64,000 bases of DNA. It comes from Stenotrophomonas acidaminiphila (GTDB lineage Bacteria; Pseudomonadota; Gammaproteobacteria; Xanthomonadales; Xanthomonadaceae). Where the stretch lies: NCBI GenBank assembly GCA_002951995.1, contig CP019797.1, forward strand, positions 914,501 through 978,500, written 5' to 3'. Shown in pieces: positions 30,613 to 39,866 of the stretch; positions within the stretch are counted from its first letter, which is position 1, and each line of letters starts with the position of its first letter. Both the position numbers and the translations under genes were made by a program. The notes under the pieces are model-generated. The model ran no database searches. It saw nothing but the letters and a program-made list of their open reading frames with translations, and was not told the origin of the DNA.

Positions 30613-32532
30613 ATGTCCTATCTCGTCCTCGCCCGCAAGTGGCGCCCGAAGCGTTTCGCCGAGCTGGTGGGCCAGGAACACGTGGTCCGCGCGTTGAGCA
30701 ATGCGCTGGACAGCGGCCGCGTCCACCATGCCTTCCTGTTCACCGGCACCCGCGGCGTCGGCAAGACCACCATCGCGCGCATCTTCGCCAAATCGCTGAA
30801 CTGCGAGCATGGCACCAGTGCCGACCCGTGCGGCCAGTGCCCGGCCTGCCTGGACATCGACGCCGGCCGCTACATCGACCTGCTGGAGATCGACGCCGCG
30901 TCCAACACCGGCGTGGACGACGTGCGCGAGGTGATCGAGAACGCGCAGTACATGCCGTCGCGCGGCAAGTACAAGGTCTATCTGATCGACGAAGTGCACA
31001 TGCTGTCCAAGGCGGCGTTCAACGCGCTGCTGAAGACGCTGGAGGAACCGCCGGAGCACGTGAAGTTCCTGCTGGCCACCACCGACCCGCAGAAGCTGCC
31101 GGTCACCGTGCTGTCGCGCTGCCTGCAGTTCAACCTCAAGCGCCTGGACGAGGAGCAGATCCGCGGGCAGATGACGCGCATCCTCGGTGCCGAGCAGATC
31201 GAGTTCGAGGATGGCGCGATCACCCAGCTGGCGCGCGGCGCCGACGGTTCGCTGCGCGATGGCCTGTCGCTGCTCGACCAGGCCATCGCCTATGCCGGCG
31301 GCGCGCTGCGCGACGACGTGGTGCGGGCGATGCTCGGTACCGTCGACCGCACCCAGGTGGCGGCGATGCTCGACGCGCTGGCGGCGGGCGACGGCGCGCG
31401 CCTGCTGCAGGTCGTGGCGACCCTGGCCGATTTCTCTCCGGACTGGAGCGGCGTGCTCGACGCGCTGGCCGAAGCCCTGCATCGCATCCAGGTACAGCAG
31501 CTGGTGCCGGGCGCGCCGGTGCCCGGTGACGGCATCGACGCGGTGGCGTTCGCCGCGCGGCTGCGCCCGGAGGTGGTGCAGCTGTGGTACCAGATGGCAC
31601 TGGGCGGCCGCCGCGACCTGCACCTGGCGCCGAGCCCGCGCGCCGGTTTCGAAATGACCGTGCTGCGCATGCTGGCGTTCCGCCCGGCCGGTGCGGTGCC
31701 GGCGGTGCCGGAAGGCGAAGGTCCGGGCACCGGGGCGGTGTCGTCGTCGGCTGGCGGTTCCACGCCTGCCGTGACCGCGGCTGCCGTCGCTGCACCGGCG
31801 GCGCAGCCGGTGGCGGCTGTGCCGGTCGCCGACCCCGTTTCCGCCCACGCGGCCCCGAAGCGCGAAGACGTCGTGCCGCTGGCGGCGCGCGCGCCGCAGG
31901 CCGATGCGACGTCGCTTTCCCCGGTGCCGGCCGCCAACCCGGTGCAGGCGCGCGCGGACGACGACCTGCCGCCATGGATGGAGGAAACCGCCGCGGCGCA
32001 GGCGCACCACGAGGTGGCCGACTCCATGCCGCCGGCGCCACGCCAGGCGCCACCGTCGCCATTCCGTGCCGAGGGCATCGCCATCGCGCCGGCCGCGCGC
32101 CCTGCGGCGCCGGCAACGGCCGCGGCCGGCGAACCGCCGCGCGCGCTGGACAACGCCGAACAGTGGCTGGACCTGGTCGCCACCAGCGGCCTGTCCGGGC
32201 CCTCGCGCGAGCTCGCCGCCAACGCCGCGTTCGTCGGTTACCACAACGGCGTGCTGCGGCTGGCGCTGCTGCCGGGCTTCGAATACCTGCAGTCCGAACG
32301 TTCGCTGGGCGCGCTGGCGCAGACCCTGGCGCAGGCGCTGGGCAACGCGCCGAAGATCGTGATCGAGACCGGCAACGCGCCGGCCGAAACCCTGCACGAG
32401 CGCGCCGACCGCCAGCGCGGCGAGCGACAGAATGCGGCCGAGGCCGTTTTCATGGCCGACCCCCAGGTGCAGCACCTGCTCGCGCAGGGCGCCCGGGTCG
32501 TGCCCGATTCCATCCGTCCCCTTGAAGAGTAG
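30613..32532 (+). CDS. dnaX: DNA polymerase III subunits tau/gamma
   Basis: 639 residues from the ATG at 30613 (MSYLVLARKWRPKRFAELVG). Clamp-loader AAA+ domain: Walker A GTRGVGKT at 45-52, zinc cysteines C64, C73, C76 and C79, Walker B YLIDEVHML, SRC motif in VLSRCLQF. Domain III covers roughly residues 225-365. It is followed by an Ala/Pro/Val-rich linker (about 365-505) and a C-terminal tau domain that binds the polymerase alpha subunit. No A-rich slippery heptamer for making gamma by frameshifting was found. First gene of dnaX-ebfC-recR. Confidence 0.96.
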   Translation: MSYLVLARKWRPKRFAELVGQEHVVRALSNALDSGRVHHAFLFTGTRGVGKTTIARIFAKSLNCEHGTSADPCGQCPACLDIDAGRYIDLLEIDAASNTGVDDVREVIENAQYMPSRGKYKVYLIDEVHMLSKAAFNALLKTLEEPPEHVKFLLATTDPQKLPVTVLSRCLQFNLKRLDEEQIRGQMTRILGAEQIEFEDGAITQLARGADGSLRDGLSLLDQAIAYAGGALRDDVVRAMLGTVDRTQVAAMLDALAAGDGARLLQVVATLADFSPDWSGVLDALAEALHRIQVQQLVPGAPVPGDGIDAVAFAARLRPEVVQLWYQMALGGRRDLHLAPSPRAGFEMTVLRMLAFRPAGAVPAVPEGEGPGTGAVSSSAGGSTPAVTAAAVAAPAAQPVAAVPVADPVSAHAAPKREDVVPLAARAPQADATSLSPVPAANPVQARADDDLPPWMEETAAAQAHHEVADSMPPAPRQAPPSPFRAEGIAIAPAARPAAPATAAAGEPPRALDNAEQWLDLVATSGLSGPSRELAANAAFVGYHNGVLRLALLPGFEYLQSERSLGALAQTLAQALGNAPKIVIETGNAPAETLHERADRQRGERQNAAEAVFMADPQVQHLLAQGARVVPDSIRPLEE

Positions 32533-32538
32533 GAAACC

Positions 32539-32859
32539 ATGCGCGGCAATATCGCCCAACTGATGCAACAGGCCCAGAAGATGCAGGAGAACCTGCAGAA
32601 GGCCCAGGAAGAACTGGCCAAGCTGGAAGTCACCGGCAGTGCGGGTGGCGGCATGGTCAGCGTGACTCTGACCGGCAGCAAGGAGTGCCGCAAGGTGCGC
32701 ATCGATCCGTCGGTGCTGTCCGACCAGGAAATGGTCGAGGACCTGATCGCCGCGGCGTTCAATGACGCCTCCAACAAGATCGATGCCGAGTCGCAGGCGC
32801 GCATGGGCTCGGCCACGGCCGGCATGAAGCTGCCGCCGGGGATGAAGCTGCCGTTCTGA
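32539..32859 (+). CDS. ebfC: nucleoid-associated protein YbaB/EbfC
   Basis: 106 residues, 6 bases after dna[20 protein letters not shown] and [17 protein letters not shown] are family hallmarks: an N-terminal helix, then a beta-sheet that dimerises into DNA-binding tweezers. The tail is Met/Pro rich ([12 protein letters not shown]). Confidence 0.95.
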   Translation: MRGNIAQLMQQAQKMQENLQKAQEELAKLEVTGSAGGGMVSVTLTGSKECRKVRIDPSVLSDQEMVEDLIAAAFNDASNKIDAESQARMGSATAGMKLPPGMKLPF

Positions 32860-32952
32860 TCACGCTGTGCCGGCCGCGCCCGGCCACCCGTACTGCCCAC
32901 GTCGCGAAGCCCCCGGGCTTCGCGCGTTCGTTTCGACCATGAGCCCGATGCG

Positions 32953-33552
32953 ATGAGCCTGCCGCTGCTGGAACAACTGATCGAGGCCTTCCGGGTGCTG
33001 CCCGGCGTCGGCCAGAAGAGTGCGCAGCGCATGGCCTACCACGTGCTCGAGCGCGCGCGCGATGGCGGCCTGCGGCTGTCGCAGGTGCTGGGCGAGGCGA
33101 TCGAGCGGATCGGGCACTGCGCGCAGTGCCGCGATTTCAGCGAGGCCGAGGTGTGCCCGCTGTGCGCCAGCGCCAGCCGCGAGCGGGAGACGCTGTGCGT
33201 GGTGGAGTCGCCGGCCGACCGCCTGGCCATCGAGCACGCCACCAGCTACCGCGGCCTGTACTACGTGCTGCAGGGACGGCTGTCGCCGCTGGACGGCATC
33301 GGCCCGCGCGAACTCGGCCTGGACCAGTTGGAGGCGCGGCTGGCGCAGGGCGAAGTGGTCGAACTGATCATCGCCACCAATTCCACCGTCGAGGGCGAAG
33401 CCACCGCGCATTACCTGGCGCAGCTGGCGCGCCGCCACAAGGTGCGGCCGAGCCGGCTGGCGCAGGGCCTGCCACTGGGCGGCGAGCTGGAATACGTGGA
33501 CCGCGGCACGCTCTCGCACGCCTTTGGCAGCCGCAGCGAAATCGGCGAATAG
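32953..33552 (+). CDS. recR: recombination mediator RecR
   Basis: 199 residues. Helix-hairpin-helix [17 protein letters not shown]; zinc finger C56, C59, C68, C71; Toprim domain ([14 protein letters not shown] and [17 protein letters not shown]); Walker-B-like C-terminal region. It works with RecO and RecF to load RecA at gaps. 93 bases after ebfC, in the normal dnaX-ebfC-recR order. Confidence 0.97.
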   Translation: MSLPLLEQLIEAFRVLPGVGQKSAQRMAYHVLERARDGGLRLSQVLGEAIERIGHCAQCRDFSEAEVCPLCASASRERETLCVVESPADRLAIEHATSYRGLYYVLQGRLSPLDGIGPRELGLDQLEARLAQGEVVELIIATNSTVEGEATAHYLAQLARRHKVRPSRLAQGLPLGGELEYVDRGTLSHAFGSRSEIGE

Positions 33553-33603
33553 GCCACGGCGGGGCGGTAAGCTGTAGGCCGTTCAACGCCAGTGAGCCGC
33601 CGC

Positions 33604-33954
33604 ATGACCGATACGATTTTCGGCAAGATCATCCGCCGCGAAATTCCCGCCAGCATCGTCTACGAAGACGACGAGGTGCTGGGCTTCAAGGACATCGCCC
33701 CGCAGGCGCCGGTGCATGTCCTGTTCATTCCCAAGAACGAGGTCATCCCCACCCTGGACGACCTGCAGCCGGCGCAGGCGCACCTGGTCGGCAAGCTGGC
33801 GCTGGCCGCCGCCGAGTACGCGCGTCGGGAAGGTTTCGCGCAGAACGGCTACCGCATCGTCATGAACTGCCGCGAGGATGCCGGGCAGACGGTGTTCCAT
33901 ATCCACCTGCACCTGCTGGCCGGCGCGCCGCTGGGGCATTTCGGCGCGGCATGA
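33604..33954 (+). CDS. hinT: HIT-family nucleotide hydrolase (HinT-like)
   Basis: 116 residues from the ATG at 33604 (MTDTIFGKIIRREIP); a GTG four codons earlier is also possible. The histidine triad is HIHLHLL near the C-terminus, preceded by MNCREDAGQTVFH. HinT proteins hydrolyse AMP-lysine and related phosphoramidates. Its stop overlaps the next ATG (ATGA). Confidence 0.93.
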   Translation: MTDTIFGKIIRREIPASIVYEDDEVLGFKDIAPQAPVHVLFIPKNEVIPTLDDLQPAQAHLVGKLALAAAEYARREGFAQNGYRIVMNCREDAGQTVFHIHLHLLAGAPLGHFGAA

Positions 33955-35285
33955 GCCGGCATCCGCGGGACCCGGCGATGCAGGCCGTGCGCGGTCGCCT
34001 CCGCCGGTGCATCGGCCTGTTGCTGCTGGCGCTGCCATCGGTGGCGTCCGCGCAGGCGCTGCCGGACGCATCGGCGGCGGGCGCGGTCTTCCAGCGCATG
34101 CAACAGTTGTGCGCGGCCGATGACGGCAAGGCCTGGGGGGTGAGCCTGTGCGGGCCGGTGCTGCTGGTCGATCCGGCCAGCCGCCAGTTCGTTGCCAGCA
34201 TCGACGGGGCCGATACCGCACTGGAACGCGACGGCCCGGTGTTCCGTGGCCGCCTGCCCGACAACGTCCCGGTCGCCAATACCGCCGTGGGCTGGAACGG
34301 GCGCACCTGGACCATGTTGATGCTGCCGCTGCCCGAAGACCCGGCGGCCCGCTCGATCCTGCTCATGCACGAGGCCTGGCACCGCATCCAGGCCGGAATC
34401 GGGCTGGCCGCGACCCACGCCGACCAGGAGCAGCTGGAGACCGAGCAGGGACGCACGGCGCTGCGGCTGGAGCTGCGTGCGCTGGCGGCGGCGCTGGAGG
34501 CAACCAGCGCGGAGCAGCAGCGGCAGGCCATTGCCGACGCGATGACCTTCCGCGCCTGGCGCCACGCGCGGTTCCCGCAGGCGGCTGCCGCCGAGGATGC
34601 GATGGAGCGCCACGAGGGCATCGCCGAGTACACCGGGCGCATCCTCGCGCAGGACGACGCGCTGCAGGCCCGGCTCGCCGCGCATCTGCGCCGTGGCGAC
34701 GCGGTGACGGCCTATGCCCGCTCCTTCGCTTACTACACCGGCCCGGCCTACGGTGTCCTGCTGGACGGTGCCGCGCCGGGCTGGCGCAGTCGCTGGAACC
34801 GGCAGGACGGCCTGCCAGGGCTGCTCGCGGCCGCGCTGGGCATGCAGGCCGATGCCGGCGATGCCGCCTTCCGGCGTGCGGGCGCGCGCCATGGCCTGGC
34901 CGAGGTGGCGGCCGCCGAGCAGGCCCGCGCGCGGCACCAGGCCGGCGTGGTGGCTGCCCTGCGCGCGCGCCTGGTCGACGGCCCGGTGCTGGCCGTGCCG
35001 GTCAACGGTGCCAGTTTCAGTTTCGATCCGAACCGGGTGACGCCGTTGCCGCCGCAGGGTTCGGTGTATGGCGTGATCCGCGCCGCGGCCGCCTGGGGCG
35101 TGCTGGAGGTGCGCGGCGATGGGCTGTTGTCCACCGACTGGAAGCGGCTGTCGGTGGCCCACGCCGGGGTGCGGCAGACGGCGGCTGGCTGGGAAGGCGA
35201 GGGCTGGGTGCTGACGCTGGCGCCGGGCTGGGCGCTGCAGCCCGGTGCCCGCCACGGCGACTGGACGCTCCGCAGGCTGGAGTGA
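33951..35285 (+). CDS. exported protein with HExxH zinc-metallopeptidase motif, unknown function
   Basis: 444 residues from the ATG overlapping the hinT stop; codon 10 (33978) is an alternative start that gives a compact signal peptide (RLRRCIGLLLLALPSVASAQA, cut near residue 35). Mature protein: cysteines C54 and C67 could form a disulfide. HEAWH at 140-144 is a zinc motif, and ERHEGIAEY (220-227) about 80 residues later offers a third acidic ligand, as in gluzincin-type peptidases. The remainder is Ala/Arg-rich helix and a C-terminal beta-rich region. No family was recognised with certainty. A periplasmic or secreted protease is inferred from motif and signal only. Confidence 0.7.
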   Translation: MSRHPRDPAMQAVRGRLRRCIGLLLLALPSVASAQALPDASAAGAVFQRMQQLCAADDGKAWGVSLCGPVLLVDPASRQFVASIDGADTALERDGPVFRGRLPDNVPVANTAVGWNGRTWTMLMLPLPEDPAARSILLMHEAWHRIQAGIGLAATHADQEQLETEQGRTALRLELRALAAALEATSAEQQRQAIADAMTFRAWRHARFPQAAAAEDAMERHEGIAEYTGRILAQDDALQARLAAHLRRGDAVTAYARSFAYYTGPAYGVLLDGAAPGWRSRWNRQDGLPGLLAAALGMQADAGDAAFRRAGARHGLAEVAAAEQARARHQAGVVAALRARLVDGPVLAVPVNGASFSFDPNRVTPLPPQGSVYGVIRAAAAWGVLEVRGDGLLSTDWKRLSVAHAGVRQTAAGWEGEGWVLTLAPGWALQPGARHGDWTLRRLE

Positions 35286-35304
35286 GCCCTGCGGCCACAA
35301 CGGG

Positions 35305-35328
35305 AAACGCCGCCCGAAGGCGGCGTTT
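35305..35328. terminator. bidirectional terminator
   Basis: 10-bp perfect stem (35305-35314 with 35319-35328) starting AAA and ending TTT, between two convergent genes. Confidence 0.75.
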
Positions 35329-35351
35329 GCAGTGTGCTGCGGACGCCGGGC

Positions 35352-35879
35352 TTACCACCAGCCGCCGCGCCAACCCCAGCCCCAGCCGGGGCCCCAGGCC
35401 GGTCCCCACGGACCGTACGGGTAGGCCGGCACTACTTCGACTTCGCGCTGCACCGGCCACAGATACACCACGTCGGCGGCGATCTTCGGCAGTGGGTAGT
35501 CGTATTCGCCGATCTTGGTGGTCTGGTAGCCGTCGATGCGGCCGATGAAGGTCACGTCGCGGCCGGGCTCGAACACCGCCGGGTCGTAGAAGCCGGCGCG
35601 GCAGGCGAGGAAGCGGCCATCGCTGGCGTCGGCGGAGGTGGTGCTCGGGCGGCCATTGCCGTTGAGCGGACGGGCGATCATTTGGAAACAGGTTTCGCCC
35701 TGGCCGGGAATGGTCTCGATGATGCGGCCACCCCAGCGCACCGGCGTGCCGGTCTGCTTCTGCGCGACGCTGTCACGCGGGGACACCGTGCTGAACTGTC
35801 CCTGCAGCGGCTTGGGCGCGGTGGCACAGGCGGCCAGGGTCAGGCTGGCGGCGATGGCAATGAGGATGCGGGTCTTCAT
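35352..35879 (-). CDS. slp: Slp-family outer-membrane lipoprotein
   Basis: 175 residues. Lipoprotein signal MKTRILIAIAASLTLAAC with lipidated C18; Ala at +2 predicts sorting to the outer membrane. The body has VRWGGRIIETIPGQGETCFQ and GRFLACRAGFYDPAVF, characteristic of the Slp/YeaY family induced by starvation. The C-terminus is an unusual Pro/Gly/Trp/Tyr-rich tail (PYGPWGPAWGPGWGWGWRG). Its ATG overlaps the TGA of tgpA (ATGA), so it is the last gene of the MoxR-DUF58-TgpA operon. Confidence 0.88.
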   Translation of the reverse strand: MKTRILIAIAASLTLAACATAPKPLQGQFSTVSPRDSVAQKQTGTPVRWGGRIIETIPGQGETCFQMIARPLNGNGRPSTTSADASDGRFLACRAGFYDPAVFEPGRDVTFIGRIDGYQTTKIGEYDYPLPKIAADVVYLWPVQREVEVVPAYPYGPWGPAWGPGWGWGWRGGWW

Positions 35880-37884
35880 GTTCGTGCTCCGGTCGGTAAT
35901 CCGGGTTGGGGGCGGTGCCTGTGCAGGTCACGCAATAATGAAGCCAGGTCCGACGAGGCGCCAGCGTAGCGCGCATCGCTGAAACGCTGGCTGAGCAGTA
36001 CCAGCCCGCTGCCGGGCCGCACGGCGTCCACGCGTGCGGCCCAGGCGCCGGCGGTTTCGTGCGCCTGCCGGCCGAGGCCGAGGCGGGTGTAGCGGCGGTC
36101 CAGCCGGCGCCAGGCGCGCAGCAGCGGATCGCGCTCGCGTTCGCCGCGCGCCAGCAGCCAGGCCATGGCGGCGACGGCGACAAGCGCGAAGGCGGCGAGC
36201 AGCCCGACCAGCTGCGCCGGTTCCAGTCGCTCGATGCCGAACGGGCTGAGCAGCCGCTGCTGGCGGCGCGCGTCGAAGGACAGCACCAGGCCGTTCCAGC
36301 TGCGGCGCAGCCAATCGCCGGCCTGCGCGAGCTGCAGCCAGCGCGTTCCCATGTCCAGTCCGCCGCCGGCGGAGTCGCCGCGCGCCAGGCGGTCCTCCAG
36401 GGTGTCGCGGATACGCTCCGGGGCGACCGCCGCGGTCGGGTCGACGCGGGTCCAGCCGCGCTGTGGCAGCCACACCTCGGCCCAGGCGTGCGCGTCCATC
36501 CTGCGTACCAGCCAGTAGTCGCCGTAGCGGTTGCGGGTGCCGCCGGCGTAGCCGGTGACGACCCGCGCGGGGATGCCGGCGCCACGCATCAGCACCACGA
36601 AGGCGGAACTGAAGTGCTCGCAGAAGCCCGCTTGCCAGTCGAACAGGAACTCGTCGGCGCCGTGGCGGCCGGGCAGCGGCGTGCTCAGGGTGTAGCTGAA
36701 GTCGCGGCGGATCCACTGCATCGCGCGGCGGACGATGGCGGCGTCGTCATTGCCGGCCTCCAGGCGCCACTGCCGGGCCAGCGCCAGCGTGCGTGGATTG
36801 AAGCCGCGCGGCAGTTGCAGCGCCTGCGCGCGCAGCTCCGGCGGCAGCACCTGCTGGAAGCGCACCGGCGCCGCCGAACGCAGGTGCCAGCGGGTCAGCG
36901 TGGCCAGCGGCCGGGTGCTCACCAGGGTGTAGTCGGCGTCCAGCCAGGTTTCCTCGGGTGCGGCCAGCGGCAGGTCCAGCGCCACCAGTTCGCGCCGTTC
37001 GGTGGCTTCGTACTCGATCTGGTAGTCCCACTGCGGGGCGGCGCCGGCAACCGGTGGTGGCGGGCGCCGGCGCTGGCTTTCCAGCCGCGTCCAGGTGCGC
37101 CCGTCGAAGCGGGTGAGCACCGGGCCCCGCCAGTACCGCTGTTCGGGCGGGGGCGCGGCGCCAATGAACTGCGCGCGCAGTGCGGGGCTGTCGTCGGCCA
37201 TCAGGTCCAGCCATTGCCCGGGCGCCATGGTGTCCGACAGCCCCGGGCGCGCCACCGCCCGTTCGGGATGCCCCACAGCGGTGTCGGCAGCCGCGGCAAC
37301 AGCCAGAACCCGGCCAGTGCCAGCGGCAGCGCGACCGCCAGCAGCCGGCCGACGGTCCGCAACTGCAGCATGGTCGGCTGTGCCGCCGCCCCGGTCTCGG
37401 CGTCGGCCAGGTGTTGCAGCCCGAGCAGGGCGCTGGCGACCGCCGCCAGCGACAGCAGCAGGGTGGTCGGGCCCTGGTCGAGCAGGAAGGCGGCAAACGG
37501 CGCGAACAGCGCGAAGCCCAGCAGGCTGCGTGCGTCACGCAGGCTGCGCAGTTCGCTGGACTTGATCGCCAGCATCGCCGCCAGCAGCGCGCAACCGGTG
37601 TCGCGCCCCGGCGATGCGCCCATCTGCCAGTAGATCGCGAGCAGCATGGTGGCGACCAGCAACAGGCGCAGCGGCAGCGGCAGCGGGCGGCGCCAGGCCA
37701 GCAGCGCCACCAGCAGCGCGGTGCCGGCGAACACCGCGGCCAGCACGCCCGGCAACTGCAGCAGCAGCGGCAGCAGGGCCAGCGCGGTGGTCAGCAGTGC
37801 CGCGTTGCGCGCGGTCGGGTTCAAGGGGGCAAACGGGCGCGCCCGGTCATGGCACACCTGCGCGCGCGCCGGCGTGCGCGCCAT
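35876..37884 (-). pseudogene. tgpA: TgpA-like membrane transglutaminase (DUF3488 + transglutaminase core), split by a -1 frameshift
   Basis: The N-terminal frame (ATG at 37884) holds about six membrane helices of DUF3488, ending LPRLPTPLWGIP. The rest continues in the neighbouring frame as ERAVARPGLSDTM. One base added at 37264 (CCCGAACG to CCCGGAACG on the minus strand) joins them into 669 residues, the family length. The periplasmic transglutaminase core has Cys in GFCEHFSSAF, His in DAHAWAEVWLP and Asp in TRVDPTAAV. One membrane segment near the C-terminus precedes a cytoplasmic tail. It is essential in Pseudomonas aeruginosa, so a true null here is doubtful. Downstream partner of MoxR and DUF58. 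Confidence 0.88.
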
Positions 37885-37917
37885 GTTGTCGTGGAAAGCG
37901 GCGGTCCGTCGGCTTGT

Positions 37918-38874
37918 TCATGCGTCGGGCATCAGTGCCAGCGCACGCAGGCACTGGTGGCGGTGGGCGTCGCCGGTGGCCGGCCCCAGCGGGGGCTGGC
38001 CAGGCAACAGCAGGCGGTAGCGGCGGCCTTCGCGTTCGGCATCGTCCACCCAGCGCGCCAGGCGCGCGATGCGGCGTTCGTACGGCAGCGGGCCGAGCGC
38101 TTGCCAGTCCAGCAGCAGTTCGGTGCCGGCCGGGCGTTCGTACTCGCGCACCAGCAGGGTGTCGCGGCGGGCGGAATGTTTCCAGGCGATCGCACGGCGC
38201 GCATCACCCTGGCGATAAGGCCGCAACTGCTGCAATTCGTCGCCGAGCGGATGCGGGCGGGTGCGGGTGGAGGCGTCGCCGCTGTCGGGCAGCGGCGGCG
38301 CGGGGTGTTCCGGGGCGGGGTAGACCAGCACTGGTGGCGCCGGCCAGATCCAGCTCCAGGCACGGACCAGCCCCAGCGGCTGGGTAGTGGCGAGCTGGAT
38401 CCGCTGCAACTGCAGCCAGCCGCGGCGCGCGGTGGGCAACCACAGGTCGACTTCCGTGCGATCGCTGCCGGCAAGATCCGCGAAGGCGAAGGCCGCGCCG
38501 CTGGATGCCCGCAGTCCGCGGCGCGGGCGGCGGTCGTCGCGGGCCAGTGCCAGCCGCAGCCGCAGCGGCTGCCCGGCCGCCACCGGCTCGGCCGAGACCG
38601 CGTCCACGCGCAGCCCGGCCAACTGCAGGTGCGCCTGCAGCGCGCTGGCCAGCGCAGTGGCCGCAAGCAGCAGTGCCAGCAGCAGCGCCGGATTGTTGTT
38701 GTAGTTCAGGGCGCCCAGCAGCATCACCGCCAGCAGCGCGGCCAGGAACAGTCCGAAGCCGGTCGGCAGCACGTAGATGCGGTGGCGGTCGAGCGTGACC
38801 GGCAGCGGCTCGGGCCGGCGCGGGCGTGCGAGCCGCTGCAGGGCCTGCAGGCGGGCGTGCAACCAGGCCCGCAT
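37918..38874 (-). CDS. DUF58 membrane protein (MoxR-associated)
   Basis: 318 residues from the ATG at 38874 (MRAWLHARLQALQRLARP). Two adjacent membrane segments at about 38-80, then a beta-rich region. The DUF58 signature LRPYRQGDARRAIAWKHSAR is followed by VREYERP and a vWA-like fold (ELLLDWQAL). Its start lies 1 base after the MoxR stop. MoxR-DUF58-TgpA sets are thought to mature envelope proteins; the substrate is unknown. Confidence 0.9.
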   Translation of the reverse strand: MRAWLHARLQALQRLARPRRPEPLPVTLDRHRIYVLPTGFGLFLAALLAVMLLGALNYNNNPALLLALLLAATALASALQAHLQLAGLRVDAVSAEPVAAGQPLRLRLALARDDRRPRRGLRASSGAAFAFADLAGSDRTEVDLWLPTARRGWLQLQRIQLATTQPLGLVRAWSWIWPAPPVLVYPAPEHPAPPLPDSGDASTRTRPHPLGDELQQLRPYRQGDARRAIAWKHSARRDTLLVREYERPAGTELLLDWQALGPLPYERRIARLARWVDDAEREGRRYRLLLPGQPPLGPATGDAHRHQCLRALALMPDA

Positions 38875-38875
38875 C

Positions 38876-39826
<951 letters not shown>

Positions 39827-39866
39827 GGTCGTCTCGGATCAGGGGTCGAAGGGAGTTTAAGCGCCA

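Noticed and set aside
30613..32532. Programmed frameshift in dnaX producing gamma
   Set aside because: No A-AAA-AAG-type slippery heptamer or obvious stimulatory hairpin seen in the expected region.
35876..37276. A complete stand-alone transglutaminase beginning MGHPERAV
   Set aside because: The upstream frame supplies the exact missing family sequence (PLWGIP joins ERAVARPG), so this is a fragment of TgpA.
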